In this document: one piece after another, positions 5,706-7,820 of the stretch
How positions within the stretch are numbered: the first letter of the stretch is position 1
Layout: every line of letters starts with the position of its first letter
Assembly: GCA_028707015.1 (NCBI GenBank)
Contig: JAQTVP010000071.1
Coordinates: 1 to 7,820, forward strand
Length of the DNA stretch: 7,820 nucleotides
Origin: Dehalococcoidales bacterium
GTDB lineage: Bacteria > Chloroflexota > Dehalococcoidia > Dehalococcoidales > JAQTVP01
Direction of reading: 5' to 3'
Translations under genes and position numbers: made by a program
The notes under the pieces: generated by a model
The model's database searches: none
What the model was told of the DNA's origin: nothing
What the model saw: the letters and a program-made list of their open reading frames with translations, nothing else

Positions 5706-6914
5706 ATGAAGAAGTGGCTCACTATATTTATTGTTATTATAATGACTTCGTTATGTACGGAGTATTTTATTCCACTGGAAACACTTGCTAATGGAGTAGC
5801 GGTAGGACCAAGCGCGCTAGAAATAGATAATGCCCTCAGGAATGAAGAGTACGAGAAGCAAATAGTATTATTTAATCCCGGTGAAGAAGAAATTGCTTAT
5901 ACCTTAGACACTGAGGGAGATGCTAAAGCCTGGATCTCTTTCTGGAATAATAATGCGGCAGTTATCCCATCGAAAAAAATCAGCATACCAGCCCATGATG
6001 AGAAAAATATTTTGGTAAAAATCGTGGTTCCCAAAGATGCTATTAATGGCCAACATGAAGCGAGCATAGTCGTAACCAATGTTCTTACCAGTGAAAATGG
6101 ACAGATGACAGGACAAGGTGTGCAAGTTTCGGCGCAGGTATCCGTCAGCATAATGGTTACTGGTGACCAGATTCTCGCCGGAACTATTAATAGTATCAGT
6201 ACCGCAGATACAGAGGCAGATAATCTGCTCCAGCTAAAGATTAGTTTTCAAAATACAGGCAATGTAATAGCCACGCCACTGATTACTGTTAGCATAAGCG
6301 CTAACGGTTCCTATATTGATAAAATAAACTCTGCAGAAACCCAGATAGGACCAGGAAATACAGACATTATTCTGGTAGGCTGGGATACAACCGGCAGACA
6401 AACTGGCAGTTATTCAGCACATATTACCATTTCTTTAGGTAACACAATTATTGCTGAAGATACCCTGGAATTTTCAATATTACCTACCGGCACACTAACA
6501 AGGTCAGGCACGCTTACACAACTGGAAATCGAAGGTAAATTGGAACAAAACAAATTGATAGTAATTTTAGCTAATTTCGTTAACACTTGCCAAGTAAATA
6601 CTAAAGCCATTTTTTTGGGAGAGATATACTTTAACAACGGCCTCATTGATGTTATCGAGAGCGATGAAATATCTATAGCAGCCGGAGCAAGCAATAAATT
6701 AAAATCATATTTACAGTTAGAAAATTCAGGACAGTATCTGGTAAAAGGATACGTTAATTATGAAGGTAACACAACAGAAATACAGGAGTTATCTTTCTCC
6801 GTCGGTGAAACAAATAAATCGGAATCAAGCTATAATTGGTTGATTATCGGCATTATAACTGGTATTGCCAGCTTAATTGTTGGTATAGTTGTCATCATCA
6901 GAATACGCACTTGA
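5706..6914 (+). CDS. Secreted, C-terminally membrane-anchored beta-domain protein (DUF916/WxL-interacting-like plan)
   Basis: This 402-residue protein has an N-terminal signal sequence (about 1-28, cleavage likely at TLA-NG) and one C-terminal membrane helix (about 378-399, NWLIIGIITGIASLIVGIVV) ending in a short basic tail, RIRT. It should be displayed outside the cell and anchored in the membrane. Residues 30-150 have the pattern VAVGPSALEI, VLFNPGEEEIAYTL, WISFW, then VVPKDAINGQHEASIVV. This is very like the N-terminal DUF916-type domain of WxL-interacting proteins. Residues 160-258 form a second Ig-like unit (SFQNTGNVIATPLITVSI, TGSYSAHITISL), and 260-365 a third (GQYLVKGYVNY). The architecture of two or more Ig-like domains plus a final helix matches that group in outline, but the exact family call is inference. 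The ribosome site is modest (AAAAGG at 5695-5700, 5-base gap). It lies 154 bp after the secreted-protein gene on the same strand, which suggests a functional pair. Confidence 0.75.
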   Translation: MKKWLTIFIVIIMTSLCTEYFIPLETLANGVAVGPSALEIDNALRNEEYEKQIVLFNPGEEEIAYTLDTEGDAKAWISFWNNNAAVIPSKKISIPAHDEKNILVKIVVPKDAINGQHEASIVVTNVLTSENGQMTGQGVQVSAQVSVSIMVTGDQILAGTINSISTADTEADNLLQLKISFQNTGNVIATPLITVSISANGSYIDKINSAETQIGPGNTDIILVGWDTTGRQTGSYSAHITISLGNTIIAEDTLEFSILPTGTLTRSGTLTQLEIEGKLEQNKLIVILANFVNTCQVNTKAIFLGEIYFNNGLIDVIESDEISIAAGASNKLKSYLQLENSGQYLVKGYVNYEGNTTEIQELSFSVGETNKSESSYNWLIIGIITGIASLIVGIVVIIRIRT

Positions 6915-6999
6915 TAGAATACTCACTAAAAATGTTTATTAAAAAACATACACTAGTACAAAAATAATCGTAATACCCCATAAAGTTCGTTATCTATAG

Positions 7000-7820
7000 T
7001 CAATTGGAAATCACGTCAATCCAAAGGTGTAACGTTAGATATGGATTACTCTCAGTGTTTTTAAATAGTAGGAATTCTACCTTCTGATTTTCCCCAGTAT
7101 GTACTGGCACAAATCCTATAATGTGTTCCCACTGCTCCTCGTTAGCCAATTCTATTGGCCCTAGTTTAGCTAAACTTTCATCATCATAAAATATGCTAAT
7201 TGGTTCATTATCTATTGTTATAGTTATTTGATAGCTCATCGTCTGGTACTCATGATTTACTATGCCCAAGGTAATCATACCACGCTCAGCTATCATCTCT
7301 GGAATCTCCGTACCATACTGTACTCGCGTCACCTGATCACTATCCATAGTAAACTCGGTGGGATAATCTTGCGCTTTACTGCCAATGCCCAAGATATAGT
7401 ATTCAGTAAATCTCTCGCCAATCTTAGGCTTGATTACGGTAAAACCAAGTACTCCGATAGTGCCTAATATAGCTATGATCAAAATGATCGAAAGCACCTT
7501 ATTAGAGGTGTTACCCTCCCATCCGGGTAACTTAAATTCGTAATCAGCAATAAATGCTACTTTTTTAAATAATCTATACTGTCTTAGCAAGGCGATAACT
7601 GACATAACCAGTATAAATGTCGCTATGGAATAGAGAACAGGTTCCAATCTGATTCCCCAGGGGGTGTAATTTAAGCCCAGACCGATTAAAGCGGTCACCG
7701 CGATGCTCATGCCAAAACTCAGGGCAATTCTCTCAATCTCATCAATACCTTCTGTACGGACAAATAATACCGCAACCAATACATATCCAGGGAAAAATAG
7801 TAGAAACGGAAGACCAAACA
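7000..7820 (-). CDS. DUF1616 family membrane protein (5' end outside the window)
   Basis: On the minus strand the frame is open from the window edge to TGA at 7000-7002, giving 272 residues; the true start lies beyond 7820. A TTG at 7777-7779 is an internal codon, because the preceding residues FGLPFLLFFPGYV continue the conserved first helix. The pattern FPGYVLVAVLF, IERIALSFGMSIAV, GLGLNYTPWGIRL, then after a last helix ERFTEYYILGIGSKAQDYP, is typical of DUF1616. Four membrane segments are visible: at the window edge, IALSFGMSIAVTALIGLGL, PVLYSIATFILVMSVIALL and VLSIILIIAILGTIGVLGF. The C-terminal 130 or so residues would be an extracytoplasmic beta domain. The family function is unknown. 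Its members are common in archaea and some bacteria, often beside surface-protein or glycosylation genes. It is convergent with the anchored surface protein, with 85 bp between the stops. Perhaps 30-60 residues are missing. Confidence 0.88.
   Translation of the reverse strand, partial: FGLPFLLFFPGYVLVAVLFVRTEGIDEIERIALSFGMSIAVTALIGLGLNYTPWGIRLEPVLYSIATFILVMSVIALLRQYRLFKKVAFIADYEFKLPGWEGNTSNKVLSIILIIAILGTIGVLGFTVIKPKIGERFTEYYILGIGSKAQDYPTEFTMDSDQVTRVQYGTEIPEMIAERGMITLGIVNHEYQTMSYQITITIDNEPISIFYDDESLAKLGPIELANEEQWEHIIGFVPVHTGENQKVEFLLFKNTESNPYLTLHLWIDVISN

Noticed and set aside
5897..6694. Open frames on the - strand inside the anchored-protein gene
   Set aside because: They lie opposite a clear secreted-protein gene with signal peptide and membrane anchor and show no credible start sites or domains.
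6932..6949. ATGTTT/AAACAT hairpin in the convergent spacer as a shared terminator
   Set aside because: The stem is six mostly A-T pairs with a six-base loop and no proper T-run on either strand; too weak to call.
7228..7467. Short + strand open frame opposite the DUF1616 gene
   Set aside because: The opposite strand encodes the conserved DUF1616 pattern; the short frame has no ribosome site or recognisable content.

Overview
The window is a low-GC (roughly 40% by eye) bacterial chromosomal segment with five genes or gene parts whose families can be named and one secreted protein that cannot be named. No rRNA, tRNA, CRISPR array or transposase is visible. The DUF1616 membrane protein, the multi-domain flavin/iron-sulfur reductase and the single-membrane surface proteins together suggest an anaerobe. 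A member of the Chloroflexi (class Dehalococcoidia) is my best guess, with an anaerobic Firmicute as the alternative. This is an inference from protein resemblance recalled from memory, not from a search.

Layout. (1) Positions 2-427, + strand: the C-terminal end of an ABC-2 type transporter permease, cut by the window edge. (2) Positions 593-2527, - strand: a complete 644-residue Old-Yellow-Enzyme-type reductase (FMN barrel, [4Fe-4S] cluster, FAD/NAD(P) domains), convergent with the permease. (3) Positions 2528-3013: a 486-bp, very AT-rich divergent spacer with no gene. (4) Positions 3014-3715 and 3855-4478, + strand: two consecutive OmpR-type response regulators with no histidine kinase in view. 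The first has Glu at the phospho-acceptor position. The second has lost every catalytic receiver residue and has an eroded DNA-binding domain. (5) Positions 4550-5551 and 5706-6914, + strand: a signal-peptide-bearing secreted beta-rich protein followed by a secreted beta-rich protein with a C-terminal membrane anchor. (6) Positions 7000-7820, - strand: a DUF1616 membrane protein, cut by the window edge and convergent with the previous gene.

The spacers on the + strand side are rich in structure. A long nested inverted repeat follows the first regulator. A bulged hairpin contains the stop codon of the second regulator, and a compact 7+1+7 palindrome lies just ahead of the next gene. Two hairpins in tandem sit between the two surface-protein genes. 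None has the clean U-tract of an ordinary terminator.

How the parts may work together (inference): the secreted protein, the anchored protein and DUF1616 look like a cell-surface module. They resemble in outline the WxL / WxL-interacting-protein pairs of Firmicutes, without the WxL motif. The two non-canonical regulators directly upstream are candidates for controlling it by something other than His-Asp phosphorelay. The reductase and the ABC permease appear to be unrelated neighbours.
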